From Phanerochaete sordida (lineage: Eukaryota > Basidiomycota > Agaricomycetes > Polyporales > Phanerochaetaceae), in the NCBI GenBank assembly GCA_019973155.2, contig BPQB01000050.1, forward strand, positions 62,001 to 126,000: a stretch of 64,000 nucleotides of DNA, read 5' to 3'. Shown piece after piece: positions 33,022-45,074 of the stretch (position 1 is the stretch's first letter; the number at the start of each line of letters is the position of its first letter). Made by a program: the position numbers and the translations under genes. Below the pieces are notes generated by a model, which had not been told where the DNA came from, did no database searches, and saw only the letters and a list, made by a program, of their open reading frames with translations.

Positions 33022-33661
33022 TCAGTCGTGGGGAGCGCGAGTTTTGCCTGCCGCGGCTTCTTTGCCACCGGCCTCGCGCAGCTCGCCCTTCTCGTGAAGC
33101 GCAGGCTTGTGCATCATCTTGCCCGCGACCTGTGATAGAACAGTTAGTTATCTATACAACAACGCCATGGCAGGAGCTGAGCGTACCTTCTGAGTCTTGC
33201 CGATAAGCTTGTCAGCCATCTTGGCGTGACCTTCTGGGAGGTCGTCACGGCCATCGATAGCGACACCCCCTGCAACACACATGTTAGCCTGAAGAACGTA
33301 TGAAGTAATGACGATGAGACGTACCCTGCGAGGTTGGCTGCACGTTCAACGGCCTGTCCGACTCGCCGGCACCTGAGCCATGCTCGAACCTCTGGTCGTC
33401 CATCGTCGACGGGATGTTTGTCTGACCGCCAGCGTGCTGGCCGCCAGCCATGACGGCTCCGGTGTCGGTGCCCGCGCCAAAGCGGCGCTCGTTGCGGCTC
33501 TCCCAGACGCCGCTGTCGTTCGTGACGTCCGCAGAGTAGTCCACGGCGCCCTGGTGCGCACCGCGCGCGCCGGGGAGCACGTCCGAGGACTGGTGCTTGT
33601 GGTGCTCGGGCGGCGGCTGGGCGACGTAGACGTTGTCGTAGTTGGTCGCAGCAGAAGACAT
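33022..33661 (-). CDS. small CsbD-like protein
   Basis: Short hydrophilic protein. The ATG at 33661 gives MSSAATNYDNVYVAQPPPEH. The first exon is Gly/Ala/Asp-rich (GAVDYSADVTNDSGVWESRN, TNIPSTMDDQRFEHG). Two introns follow; the later exons read KMADKLIGKTQKV and AGKMMHKPALHEKGELREAG, ending KTRAPHD, stop at 33022. The repeated Gly-Lys-x-x-Lys-x-x-Gly-Lys pattern with GELREAGGK resembles the CsbD fold, small stress-linked proteins in bacteria that are common in fungi. Function not established. TATA box 90 nt upstream. Confidence 0.75.
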
Positions 33662-33751
33662 GGTGAGTTGTGGGTATTACGGTGAAGGTTTCAGGGGTAT
33701 GTGTGGGTGGTGGGTATGCTTTGTGACGATCATAGCGAGATTGACAGGGCT

Positions 33752-33757
33752 TATATA
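33752..33757 (-). promoter_or_regulatory. TATA box of the CsbD-like gene
   Basis: TATATA about 91 nt upstream of the ATG at 33661. Confidence 0.5.
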
Positions 33758-34132
33758 GGGCTGGACGCCACGACGGGTGTGGAGGAGGAGGAGAGGGTTA
33801 TGGTGCGGGTTGACGTCACGGCGCCGACGCGAGCGCTCCCCGGGGTCACGCCCGCTCGACGCGAGACGCGTTTCTGCACGTGGTCCGTGTAGTTGATTGC
33901 CCGTTCGCACGGTCGGCCCCTAACCCCCTTCCACCCGAACGTCCATCTCCTCCGCGACGTTCTGGGCCTGCGTGCCTCCTCCATCCTCTCGGAATCCACC
34001 ACCGTCGACCGCCGCTTCGTCCAGACTTTGACGTGGCGTACAGCCTTCGTTTGACTTGTTGCACCTCATTCCGCGCCGGACAATCTCAAACACAACAATC
34101 ATACCGCACAGGACGTGTACGATACCCTGAAA
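33758..34132. other. divergent promoter between CsbD-like gene and H2A.Z
   Basis: About 375 nt of GC-rich DNA shared by the two divergently transcribed genes. No coding signal. Confidence 0.45.
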
Positions 34133-34933
34133 ATGCCATCTCCAACCAAAGCGTCAAAGGCCAAGGCTGCCGCCGCCGCAGCTGCGCAGGCTGAGGAGAG
34201 CGAGAAGAAGATGTCGCAGCGTACTCTCCAGACACGGAGTCAGCGCGCGGGACTGCAGGTGAGCTCCCGCTCCATGTCGGATCACACCAGCGATGTGGCG
34301 TACAACGCACTCGATACGGTGATGCTCTTCGCGAGCGCAAGATTGTCGGAGGATGCTCAGGCAAACGGCATGCGCAGTCTGCGCTCGGGCTGGTGCAGTG
34401 CCTGTGCCTGAGAACCATGCCGTACGCGATGACCAGAACGTTCCGCACGTCGTTCTACACCTGCGCTCGCCAGGCCCGTTAAGTTCGCTTCGCCGCTAAC
34501 GCGCTTTCCTACAGTTCCCCGTCGGCCGTATCCACCGTTACCTCAAGCAGCGCACCCAACACAACGTCCGGATAGGCGCGAAGGCCGCGGTGTACACGTC
34601 TGCCATCCTCGAGTATCTCACCGCCGAGGTGCTCGAGCTCGCCGGTACGCCCCCTGCCCCTGTCTCGCTGCATTTCGTCTGATCGCGCCGCGTCTCGCCA
34701 GGGAACGCCTCGAAGGACCTGCGTGTCAAGCGCATAACGCCGCGCCACCTGCAGCTCGCCATCCGCGGCGACGAGGAGCTCGACACGCTCGTGCGCGCGA
34801 CGATCGCGGGCGGAGGTGCGTGCCCATCCGTGCGCGCGGCGCGCCCGCTGACGCGTCTGCAGGTGTCCTCCCGTTCATCCACAAGAGCCTCACGAACCCG
34901 AAGGGCAAGAAGGCCGCAGAGCAGGCCGCATGA
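34133..34933 (+). CDS. HTZ1: histone H2A.Z variant
   Basis: Histone variant that replaces H2A in nucleosomes at promoters. The ATG at 34133 gives [11 protein letters not shown] followed by an Ala-rich stretch and [14 protein letters not shown]|; an intron then joins to [12 protein letters not shown], the start of the histone fold. Further exons give [20 protein letters not shown]|, [38 protein letters not shown]| and [16 protein letters not shown], ending EQAA at 34931-34933. Diagnostic for H2A.Z over canonical H2A are [12 protein letters not shown] (acidic-patch extension), VKRITPRHL and VLPFIHKSL. The N-terminal tail is unusual: it is Ala-rich with few of the Gly-Lys repeats that are usually acetylated. 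Four introns. Confidence 0.93.
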
Positions 34934-35859
34934 TGTGCCTCGCTGTCTCCGTGCTGTCCTCGTTTCGTACGCTTCTTGCTGTCTGTCGCGCATGTATGCT
35001 GATTGTGTGCTGTGCTCGTGCCCTCGTTCCGCCTTCGCCAGGGTCCCTTCTTGTATGCGCCACGGTGCTGTCGAATTAAGTATATATATGCAAAATCTGG
35101 ATCATCCATGTTATAATCACATTTTAGCGTGCCAACCGAAAGATATCTTCGCAGGTGAGCGCAGCTGTTGCAGCAATGCCTCGCCTCTGTCGGCTCGGCG
35201 GTTCCTGCCTGCGAACACTCCGGCACCGTGTCCGTGGTCTGCATCCCAAAGGGAAAATTTCGATACCATTCGCGCGCACTCTTAGAAGATGTCCTCTGAC
35301 ACGTCGCCCAGGGCAGTCGCTCACGTCGTCGCTCCAGAACCTTATGCACCAGTGTACGTACGCCGCACCTCGGGCACATACATGGATGCCAGTCGCGTCG
35401 CGCTCCGCAGAGACGGCCGTCGCTCGCCCGACGTCATGCGCAACGTCATGTCTGCCTAAACCGCGTCAGGGACCAGTGCAATACCCGCAGAGGCGGTCTC
35501 CGGACAGTAAGTGTATGTGCTGTTTTTCAAGAAATACATTATAGACAAACATTACGGAGCACTGGGGGCGACGACACGTCTAGGACAGGCCCGGGGAACA
35601 ACAAACAGAGTGTACTGCTAGCGGGTATGGTACGCAAAATAGGTGGGCTATCGAGCTTTCAAGATAGAAGGCATGGGGAATAGGGCAGTGTGCATGTGGC
35701 GGGATATGACCGGGCGGCGAGCATGCAAGCAGAAGCGAAAACGGGGAGCAATTATTATAGTGGGCGGGGATCCTTGGTGTCTTGAGTTGGTCTTGAGTTA
35801 GTAGGTCTTGGCGGCGCCGCGGCGGGCGCACTCGTCGTAAGGATGGCGGCGGGCGCGCA
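34934..35859. other. convergent intergenic region
   Basis: About 925 nt between the 3' ends of H2A.Z (plus) and the PalI-like gene (minus). It holds the 3' UTRs and a TATATATA at about 35082 with no gene assigned to it. No motif-bearing frame. Confidence 0.4.
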
Positions 35860-36857
35860 TTATGAGCGCCGGAAGCGGTCTCGCCAGGAGGTGGGCTTCG
35901 GGGCCATCGAGTAGCTCGTCGCGCCCGCCATGCGGTCGCGGCGGCGGCCGAAGCAGACGGTGCAGCCCGCAAGGCAGAGGAGGATGAACGACACGAACGT
36001 CATCCAGAACGCTAGTGGGCGCCGTCAGCACACGGCCGCGACTCAGTAAGATGTGGACGCACCGGGAGCAGTGTCCGTGTGCTCGCTCACGCCGACGAGC
36101 TTGCCCATCTGGTGCTTGACAAAGACATAGAGCGCGATGTCGATGGCGAAGGCGATGAGCGTGAGCAGCGCCGCGAGGAACGACGCGAGCGACGCGAGCA
36201 GCGCGACGGTGATGTGCGTTGAGAGCGAGAGCAGGAAGGCGACGAACGTCATGCCGGCCGCTGCGGGGGCAACGGGTGAGCGCGGTGTCCCCTATGGAGG
36301 AGCGTTTCGGGCCTCGGGCCCGCGACGATCCTGCGCGATCGAGATGCACGGAGATTGGGGACACTCACCGACGGGGTGGACAGCGAGTCCGCGCGTCCAG
36401 GACGGCCCGACCGTCTGCCAGCTTGTCCTGTCCGAGTTGTAGACGACAGTCGAGTAGCCGTGGCCTGCAGGGAATATTTAGCGAGCTGGGATTGGCAGAA
36501 GGCGCGTCACAGTACCTTTCGGGCTGCATGTGCGCGTGCCGGATGTCTGGTACCAGCAGTACGACCTGCATGCAGTGAGCATCTGTCCCGGCTGCAATGT
36601 CTGTTGGACTCACCAGATTCCATACTACAAATTCGGAAACATGAGTACGATGCATCAAGACGCGAGGGCAGTGCTATACGCACCCGTAGCTCGGTGAGTG
36701 CGCCCTCGCCCCCGTTCTCGGTCGAGGGACTGCCGTCAAAGTGCACGCGCGCAAAGTCGAGCGCGGGCAGGTATGGCAGCGAGATTGAGACGAGGAACAA
36801 GAGCACGAAAGCGCAGAAGAGGAAGAACACGCCAGGAATGTGGAAGGCGCGGGGCAT
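35860..36857 (-). CDS. SUR7/PalI-family plasma-membrane protein
   Basis: Four-helix membrane protein of the SUR7/PalI (Rim9) group; family members act in eisosomes or in ambient-pH signalling. The ATG at 36857 gives MPRAFHIPG and the first membrane segment FFLFCAFVLLFLVSISLPYL. Short exons follow: LTELR|, YGIW|, SYCWYQTSGTRTCSPK|GHGYSTVVYNSDRTSW, the family's extracellular Cys-containing loop with GHGY. Then VAAGMTFVAFLLSLSTHITV, ALLASLASFLAALLTLIAFA, IDIALYVFVKHQM, and the last exon FWMTFVSFILLCLAGCTVCF with a short basic tail ending WRDRFRRS; stop TAA at 35862-35860. Helix count, the GHGY motif and the short tail fit well. Whether it is the pH sensor itself cannot be said. Confidence 0.85.
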
Positions 36858-37987
36858 GGCGGTCTATCTGGTGTCGTTTCCGGGGGCGGAGGGCGACGGA
36901 AAGCGAAGGATAACCTGCAGAGCTGGTCGAGGGGTATCTGGTCGTCGTTGACGGCGTTGAAAGAGTGAAAATGACTCTGGGGTCGAAAGTGGAGAGAGGA
37001 AGGATGCTCGGCCCTCGCTTGGAGAGATTTAATGAACCAAAGTTTACCCTGTTTTACACTCCGAAAGAGGGTTGTCTTACTGGTGCTGAACTCATGATCA
37101 GGAGAAGTAAGGCTAGATGCATCTCCGCTTCAAATAAAAACCTTTCTGCCTCAGCAGTGGCAGATATCTCATATCTTTACCCAGATCGCCTGAAAGTAAG
37201 TAATCGGTCTCTTACTCTTCATTACCCATTATCCCGCCGGCCCGCGCGGGCTCTCCCCTTATATACCGTTCGCTGCAACGCTGCGCCGTCCGCTCGATCA
37301 CTACAGTTTTCCATCGGCTTTGCCCTCCGAAGCACGTCTGCCATAATCATATGCCGCCGCGGATGCCCATAAATGTCTGAGCCGCCGTAGGCGGCACATG
37401 CCCTTCCCCGAGCCGTATGCTCTATCTGAAGACGCTGTGGAGGCATCAGCGCCGTGCTCATCGAAAAGGCCCTGCGAAACCGCGAATTTATAGCAGTCAC
37501 AGAACCTGCAGCCACGAGAGCATCATCCGCGAAAGCAGCAACCGCGAGAGCAGCAACCACGAAAGCAGGAGGCGTGGAGCGAAGCGAAGCGATCTCTTGT
37601 GCTTATGATCAATTACGCTTTGTTTATTCGGCGCAAACAGACTTTTCATAATTTCGAGGACGGTCCTCCGCAAGTCGCCCCGAACGGTCAACGGTTCGAC
37701 CGTCCAACGTCCACTTCCGCTGCCTGTCTCTACTTTCTCTGCGTCGCCGTTCTCGCCAGGAGACCACCAAAAACCTCCTCCCTCGACAGGAAGAGTGAAA
37801 ACGGTTGATTAGCTGGTCTATCGGCTGGTCTGCCTTTCGCACCCGCTCGTACCGTCGTTGCTGGGTCTTCAAGCTCTTTTCCTGGGCCTTTTCTTCGTGA
37901 ACCGGACAGTCGCAGTGAGTGTCCGACTACTCGCATAATATCCAGCCCACTCATACTCTCCTTCGTAGCTAGATTTGGACAGCAGCC
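36858..37987. other. divergent intergenic region between PalI-like gene and RPO41
   Basis: About 1.1 kb shared upstream region of two divergent genes. It contains a four-unit 15-nt tandem repeat (37508-37567). Open frames near 37222-37691 are in several phases and without motifs. Confidence 0.45.
37508..37567. repeat. 15-nt tandem repeat, four units
   Basis: Four contiguous 15-nt units close to GCARCCRCGARAGCA at 37508, 37523, 37538 and 37553. The second unit is the most diverged (TCATCCGCGAAAGCA). It lies about 420 nt upstream of the RPO41 ATG. Confidence 0.8.
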
Positions 37988-40900
37988 ATGATACCTCTTG
38001 CAAGACGCACATCCTCGCGCAGGGTCGAGACGACTTTGCTGTCGTACTCGAGACAAAGCCTTCCGCGACCCTTCCGTCTGTACACCACCCCTACGAAAAG
38101 GAGCAATGCTCCCGGTCCCGACCTCGGCACCGCTGCTGCTCCCAGCCCGGATTTCCCTGCATACATGAACGTGCAGCAGCAGTCACAAAACGCGACGTCT
38201 CCTGCGTCTGACCCTTTCTCCAACGAGCTCAACGCAAAGTACTCCGAAATGCAGGGGTTCCTTCGCGGCCGTTCGGCATACACCATCCTTCCGACCCCTC
38301 TACCCGACGACCAGGTGTCTGGGCTCGACGGCTTCGTCTTCACCGACACGCCTACGCAGGACTCTGTATCTGTCATCGACGCTTGTCTGCACAACTTGTA
38401 CGACGTCACACGCGCAAAAGGCATCTTCGATCGCCTCCGCGCCTCCAGACGAGGCGACCCTATCCTGAGCCAACGGCTCTACAACTCGATGCTTGCTGCG
38501 TATCTGGAGATGGCGAGTACGAGAGACAAGTTGCGACGGAATCACTGGGTCGAGGACGCTTGCGCGCTCTACGAGAGCATGGAGGCTGGGCACGACGGTG
38601 TTGCGCCGACGCAGGGCACCTACGCTTTGATGCTGCTCATTTGGCACCGGTTCAACCCTGACGCAGCAGAGCCGGTCTCCGGAACTATCGAGCTCTTCAA
38701 CCCGTCCCAGCTTCTTCAGCGCATCACCGAACGCAGCATTCCTGCACCCTTGGTCGTGGCGGACAAGGCCTTCGAAGACTCCGAGGAGGCGGCGGCAGTT
38801 ATCAAGTCGCTGTCGAAGGCGGCCGCAGACCTGGGCCTCTCCAAGGTCATCGCAGAGCTTGGTGCGACCGAGATACTCGGTCGCCAGATGCCTGACCCCC
38901 TGCAGGACGTCCCCGAGGCGGAGCCTGTGATGAGGGCCAAGGTAAGTCACGCGACCAAACTTCTGCCAACCTGAAGTGCTCACTTCACTACAGAAGCCCG
39001 TCCTTGCCGTATCCCACAATGCGGCAGGCGAGGTCGTGAACATCGACGTTCTTGAACAGCCCGCGCAACCCGAACTCGAAGTCCCTTTCAACCTCACCAA
39101 CTTGCGGAAGCACTTGGCTTCTGTCACCCTCCATCGACGCGTTCTTCCCGAGGACACTGCGGCACGGCAGAAGTTGCTGGAGGAGTCTGTGTACGATGTC
39201 GCTGTAGACCGTTGGAAGCACGAGGCTTCGATGTTCGCGGAGTTGGGTCTGGGCAAGAAGGGTTTGGACAGCGCAAGCCTTCGCAGCTGGATGTGGCAGT
39301 GGCATCAGAAGCTGCAAGTTCGTATCGCAGCTGAGATCCAGGATTTGATCAAGGCAGAGGAGAAGATCAGTGCGTAGCCTGTCCGATGGTGATAGCTATC
39401 CGAGACTGACTTGCATGCAGGGGAGGTCCGGGGCCAAAACACGACCCGTCTGTCGCCGTTCTTGACCCTACTCAAGCCGGAGAAGATGTCGCTGATCACT
39501 ATCCTCGAGCTCATGCATCTCCACGGCACCGGTGGCCTCGCAGACGGTATGAAGACGACGCGTGCGCTCATCTCCGTTGGGAAAGCCGTCGAGATCGAGC
39601 ACAAGGCGGCGATGTGCAAAAAGAACAACATTGCGATTCCCTCCAATGTGACTCCGCGCACATCCAACTTCTTCTCCAACCTTGGATACAGGGCTCTGCA
39701 CGAGCGCCGCCTCGCCGCGCGGAAGTACATGGAGGACTTCGAGGAGTGGACCTCGGACTGGTCGCAGGTCGTTCGTGTTCGCGTGGGCAGCTTCCTCGTC
39801 GACGCCCTCATGGATGTCGCCACCGTGACCCGTACCACACGGGACAAGCGCACCAACGAACTCGTAAGCGAAGAGCAGCCCGCCTTCTTCCACTCGTACG
39901 AGTATCTCCGCGGCCAGAAGCTCGGCGTCATCAAGCTCAACCCCGCCGTCGCCGACCGCCTCGCAAAGGACCAAGTTCGCGAGACCCTGCACCCACGTCA
40001 CCTGCCCATGCTCGTCCGGCCCAAGCCCTGGCTGTCCGACGACCAGGGTGGATACTTGTACAACAAGACGTCCGTCATGCGTTACAAGGACACCAGCGAG
40101 CAGCAGAGCTACGTCCGCCAAGCTTCCGCGCTCGGCGCTCTCGAGCTTGTGTACGCCAGTCTCGACGTCCTTGGCAACACTCCGTGGCAGATCAACCGCG
40201 AGATCTTCGATATCGTCCTGAAGGTGTGGAACTCTGGTGAACGCTTGGGCAAAATCCCACCTGCAACCTACGACGAGCCGGAGCCGGAGAAGCCCGACGA
40301 TCTCGAATCCGACCCCAAGGCAAGGGTCACGTACCTGTCGCGCCACAAGCAGTATATGAACAACAAGGCGAACAATCACTCGGACCGCTGCAACACCAAC
40401 TACAAGATTGAGATTGCCCGCGCAGTGAGTAATACTATTCTCCCGTCGACTCTCGTTCTCACAACTCCATCCAGTTCCTCGGAGATACGATATACCTTCC
40501 ACACAACGTCGACTTCCGTGGACGGGCATATCCCATTCCTCCTAACCTCAATCATCTGGGCGATGATCTGAGCCGTGGTTTGATGAAGTTCGCTGAGGCC
40601 AAGCCCCTCGGGGAGCGTGGTCTGCGTTGGCTGAAGATCCACCTTGCCAACCTTGCCGGCTACGACAAGGCTAGCTTCGACGAGCGCGTTTCCTTCGTTC
40701 ACCAGCATCTCGACGACATCTTCGACAGCGCGACCAACCCCCTCGATGGCCGTGGCTGGTGGAAGAAGGCCGACGACCCTTGGCAGTGTCTCGCGACTTG
40801 CAAGGAGCTCAAGGCCGCTCTCGACTCGCCTGACCCTACGGCCTTCGCGTCGAACCTCCCGGTCCACCAGGACGGCACCTGTAACGGTCTCCAGCACTAC

Positions 40901-42278
40901 GCTGCCCTTGGTGGCGACGCGCAGGGTGCGCAGCAGGTCAACCTTGGTGTCACCGACAGGCCGTCCGACGTTTACACCCACGTCGCCACCATGGTCGAGG
41001 CTGTCCTCGCGGAGGACGCGGAGAAGGGTCATGAATTCGCTAAAATACTTTCGGGAAAGATTGCTCGTAAGGTCGTCAAGCAGACGGTACGTTAGTCCGA
41101 TTGTTCGCTATGTCCATCGCCTCACATAATATCAGGTCATGACCACTGTGTATGGTGTCACCTTCGTTGGTGCGCGCGACCAAATTGAGCGTCAGCTTAG
41201 GGACCGTGGAGACCTGCCCGCTGAAGAGGTGTGGCCGGCCTCCGCGTACCTCGCCAAGGTCGTCCTGGACTGCATCGGTGATCTGTTCATCGGCGCCAAA
41301 CACATTCAGAACTGGCTCACGATGACCGCGAAGCTTATCTCCAAGTCTATCCCCCCTGAGCGCGTCGAGGAAGTCAGGAACCCGACCAGCACCTCGAAGA
41401 AGAGGAAGGACAGCGACAAGGGAAGCAGGCTGCGGAAAGAGCAGATGACTTCTGTCATCTGGACGACGCCCCTCGGCCTGCCTATCGTCCAGCCGTACCG
41501 GCAGATCAAGCGCAAGCAGATCGCCACCGCCCTCCAGACCGTCTACATCTCCGACCCGAACGTCCCTGCGGCCGTCAACAGCATGAAGCAGGCCTCTGCC
41601 TTCCCGCCCAACTTCATCCACAGTCTGGACGCCACGCATATGATGCTCACTGCGCTGCAGTGCAAGGTACGTCAGTCGTCTTTGATATGCCGTCTCGTAT
41701 CTGACCGCGAGACGTAGCACCGCGACATTACCTTCGCCTCTGTCCACGATTCCTACTGGACGCACGCATGCTCTGTTGACGAGATGTCCGAGATCATTCG
41801 CGAGACCTTCATCGCGCTGCATTCGTCTGACGTCCTGAGCAGGCTGGCTGAGGAGGTGAGCTTTGCGAGTGTACACGGGCCTTCTGCATACTGACCAGTC
41901 ATCCAGTTCCGCGATCGCTACAAGGGTTACAAGGTCCCGGTCTCTGCGCTTCGCACAGGCACTTTCATGAAGCAGCTTAACGAGATCGCTGCGGAGAGTT
42001 TGGGTGAGGCTCGCACGGAAGAGATCATCGCCAACAACGAGCGGGAGGAGCTCGAGGCGCGCGAGGAGGCTGTGCTTGAGGGCCAGAAGCCTAAGCGTGG
42101 CAGGCGTGGCAAGTCCAAGCTCGTTCTGCCGAAGCACATCCAGGCAATCGTAGAGGGCACTGCGGCAGAGGCAGCGGACTTCGAGTTCGTAGACCTCGTC
42201 GACCTTCTCCCGCCGCTCCCGGAGAAGGGCAACTTCGACGTCACGACGATCAAGAAGTCGCTTTACTTCTTCTCATAA
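37988..42278 (+). CDS. RPO41: mitochondrial DNA-directed RNA polymerase (T7-like)
   Basis: Single-subunit polymerase that transcribes the mitochondrial genome. Introns at 38942-38993, 39370-39420, 40425-40474, 41087-41135, 41667-41717 and 41856-41906 leave 1,328 codons in one frame. The N-terminus [19 protein letters not shown] is basic and Ser/Thr-rich, as expected for a mitochondrial presequence. The N-terminal extension (residues about 100-450) precedes the polymerase core. Core motifs: [20 protein letters not shown] after intron 3; motif [17 protein letters not shown] near residue 910, with the catalytic Asp; motif [17 protein letters not shown] near 980, with Lys and Tyr; motif [10 protein letters not shown] near 1,170, with the second catalytic Asp. 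The C-terminus has a Lys/Glu-rich insert ([20 protein letters not shown]) and ends SLYFFS. A Lys/Ser-rich insert [16 protein letters not shown] follows motif B. Confidence 0.96.
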
Positions 42279-42586
42279 AGCTTTCGCCCCTCGGTTCCCA
42301 CCTATCCCTCTGCTTCTCGCATCGTTGCTCTGGTCCTTTGCTTTATGTACCGTCTCCCTGCACGCTTTCGACATTGCCTCATCCATCATCTAAAGTATCA
42401 TTCGTTACGCCTCCCTACTCCACGCTAAATGCTGTATCATAATTGCTTTATAGTCATAGAGCTAGATCTATGGATTGGTTGACTGATATACCTCGCGGAC
42501 GGCTGGCGAGAGATTTGTGGATAGACTATGACTTCGACACCTCCCTGCAGGTATGTACCATGTGCTCCTCGGGCTCTCTTCATCGC
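42279..42586. other. convergent intergenic spacer
   Basis: About 308 nt between RPO41 and the first P450, tail to tail. 3' UTRs only. Confidence 0.5.
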
Positions 42587-44589
42587 TCACTTGCGAAGCT
42601 TCACTCTGACGAGGAAGTCACCTGCCATGGTCGAGGTAAGTCCATCCGCCATCTCCCGCTCCTTCATCTCCACCGGCTCAATATCGAACAGCGGCAGGAG
42701 CGCAGCCCATACTTGCACGAACTCGTACGTAGCGAGCTGGGATCCGGAGCTGAGACAGCTCCGTCAGCAAATCACGGTGGGCCTGGCGAGTAGGCGCAAC
42801 TCACCAGGCTCGCGGTCCTGCGCCGAACGCGTGGAACTTGGGCTGCTGGGGCTTCACGAACTTTCCCTCAGCATCCAAGTGTCGACCTGGGTTGAACACT
42901 TGTGCGTCTTCGCCCCACACCTGAACTCTATGAGTAAGGAAGTCAGTTTTGTACGAGATTACTGCTCACATCTGTGCGCCTCATCATCAGATGGTCGGAC
43001 CAGACGACGTAGTCGCCTTTCGAGATTTTCACGGGACCGTACCCAAGCGAGGGTATACCAGGTAGGATATCATCTTCCATCGCGCAGCGAGAGTTCTTCG
43101 GCACCCCGGGCCACAGCCTCAGGGTCTCGTACAGAACGGCAAGGTGTACGGGGTATGACTGTGAATCGTAAGTCGAAAACCGAGCTTATGGAGGGGCGAT
43201 AGCTCACAGAGACGGAGTTCCAGTCAATGATGCGCCCGTCAACTCCTTTCGATTCTGCCTCGTCGCGCATGCGCTGGATCCAGGACGGGCTGCGGGTGAG
43301 CTCGTACAGCGACCAGCCGAGCAGATTCACGTTATTGTCTTGCCCGGCAAAGAGAATGGCGACCAGGGTCTCGCGCGTGAGCTGTCTTCCCAGCTGACTT
43401 GCGAGGAGCACGGTGAGGTAGTCGTCTTCGTTGGAGAGACCCTCCTCTCTGAGATGTAGGCGTTCGTCCGCGATGCGATCGGCCACCGTCCACAGCTTTG
43501 CGCGCGCAGATCTGAATCGCTCGTGTGTGCCGTTGATCTGCAGCAGCGATTAGGATCGGACGATGAAGAGTCCACGAGACTCACTTTCTCTACCAATGGC
43601 GACCCTGGGTTGGCAAATCGGCTTGAAGGCAGAGGGTCAAGTTCGCACCATATGGCAGTGAGTAATTATGTACCTCATCGTGATCTTGCCGCACGTATGC
43701 AGAGCATCTAGGATCTCATTTTTAGTTTCGAGGCAGCTCGGATCAGCGGATAGCGACTTGGCGTCAGCACTGAATGCGACGCGGAAGAGCATCTCTAGGC
43801 TGAGACGGCCCGCGAAGACTAGGACTTTCGTCAAGAATCTGAGCTATTTGCATTGAACTAAAAGCACATACTATTCCAATCCATGACGGATTCTGACGAG
43901 GCGATACTCGTGAGGAGTTCGATAGCAGTCGGGATGACCTTTGGTATAGTTAAGCGATTTAAATATTTCGGCAAAGTTAGGTTGGACCTACCTCACCCAT
44001 TGCTCGCGCGACTTGCTTATCGAAGGTCTTGATGCTAACTAGAGACCTGTGCTTGACAGATTAGCGTATGTTCTGGCGAGGAACGAAGGCAGCGTACGTA
44101 GTGATTCTGCGGTTTGCTTTCCAAGCATCCCCTTCCGTACTGGCCTGGCTGAAGCTTCCAAAGAATTCCCTAAATATCGCCAGTGTTCTTTTGCCTTTTC
44201 CGTAGGCGATCATATCCTCTTGAGTAATTGAAAGTTGAGCATAGCGAATATTTGAAGAGCTGAAGAGATTTACTCTTTTTGACATGCTCAAGCCATTCTG
44301 GCCGGTCTATCACGACACTGCGGCCAAACCCTGGCACTGTGTAAGTGAACAGAGGTCCATAGATGGCTTCATTTGTAGAAAGCCAGCCCATGAAGTCTTC
44401 TTTGTAGGGCAACAGCTGTCTCAGGTTCCCCAAGACGGGGACCCCTTTCGGTCCTGGGATGCCAGTATTCGAGGAGCTGCCGAAGGCTCTGTCGCGGTAT
44501 GCGTAAATTAGCCATATTGTTAATAAAGCTTCACATATGCACGCAGTCATCCACGGATTCGAACTGAGGGTCTGTGTCCCCGGGTCCAT
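42587..44589 (-). CDS. cytochrome P450, tandem copy 1
   Basis: Membrane-anchored haem monooxygenase. The ATG at 44589 gives MDPGTQTLSSNPWMT, then an anchor helix ACICEALLTIWLIYAY and the Pro-rich hinge GIPGPKGVPVLGNL. The I-helix is VAILFAGQDNNVNLLGW (A-G-x-D). The ExxR helix is LYETLRLWPGVPKNSR. Then ILPGIPSLGYGPVKISKGDY, VVWSD.LMMRRTD, VFNPGRHLDAEGKFV and the haem loop FHAFGAGPRAC|, where an intron falls just after the ligand Cys codon begins. The end is MADGLTSTMAGDFLVRVKLR-Lys, stop TGA at 42589-42587. The pattern fits fungal P450s of the CYP52/CYP63 clan, often fatty-acid or alkane hydroxylases; that is inference. Eight or more introns. Direct tandem duplicate of the next gene. Confidence 0.9.
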
Positions 44590-45074
44590 CTTTGGAGCGT
44601 GCGGAAGCTTGAGGTTCGAGCCAGACAGCCCTGGAAGCTGCGTGCAGTCTGAGAGCGGAGAGCCATCTTATATTAGAGCCAGCGCGGTCATCTGAACCAA
44701 ATCTGAAGAGAACATCACAGCAAATTGACAATTCGATGACGGGCGTGGGTGCGAAACCATTGCGCTGGCAACCTCCGCTTCGATTCCACAGATGCGCGCC
44801 AATATGTATGTAGGCTGCAAGCGGAAGCTGGTAGCTCTGGATTTTGAAGGCCATAGATATCAATTATCATGGAAATAGAGAATCTACACAGTATCACATT
44901 GGATAATCTACAAGTAACTAGAGCTGGGCTCCTCTGTGTATTCCCGTTTTGTACATCATGCGAGCCCCGAACCCAAGTTTGAGCTTGACGCTGATCATCA
45001 CGGCCTCGGCTATGACTTTGATAATTGCTTGCTTGCGGATATGTGCCATGAGTCGCTCGGGCCCTCTTCGTCGC
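44590..45074. other. intergenic between tandem P450 genes
   Basis: Promoter of P450 copy 1 with TATA-like ATATAA at 44669-44674 (minus), and 3' flank of copy 2. The sequence near 44668 matches the stretch near 47175, upstream of copy 2. Confidence 0.5.
44669..44674 (-). promoter_or_regulatory. TATA-like box of P450 copy 1
   Basis: ATATAA on the minus strand about 80 nt upstream of the ATG at 44589, inside a block also found before P450 copy 2. Confidence 0.4.
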
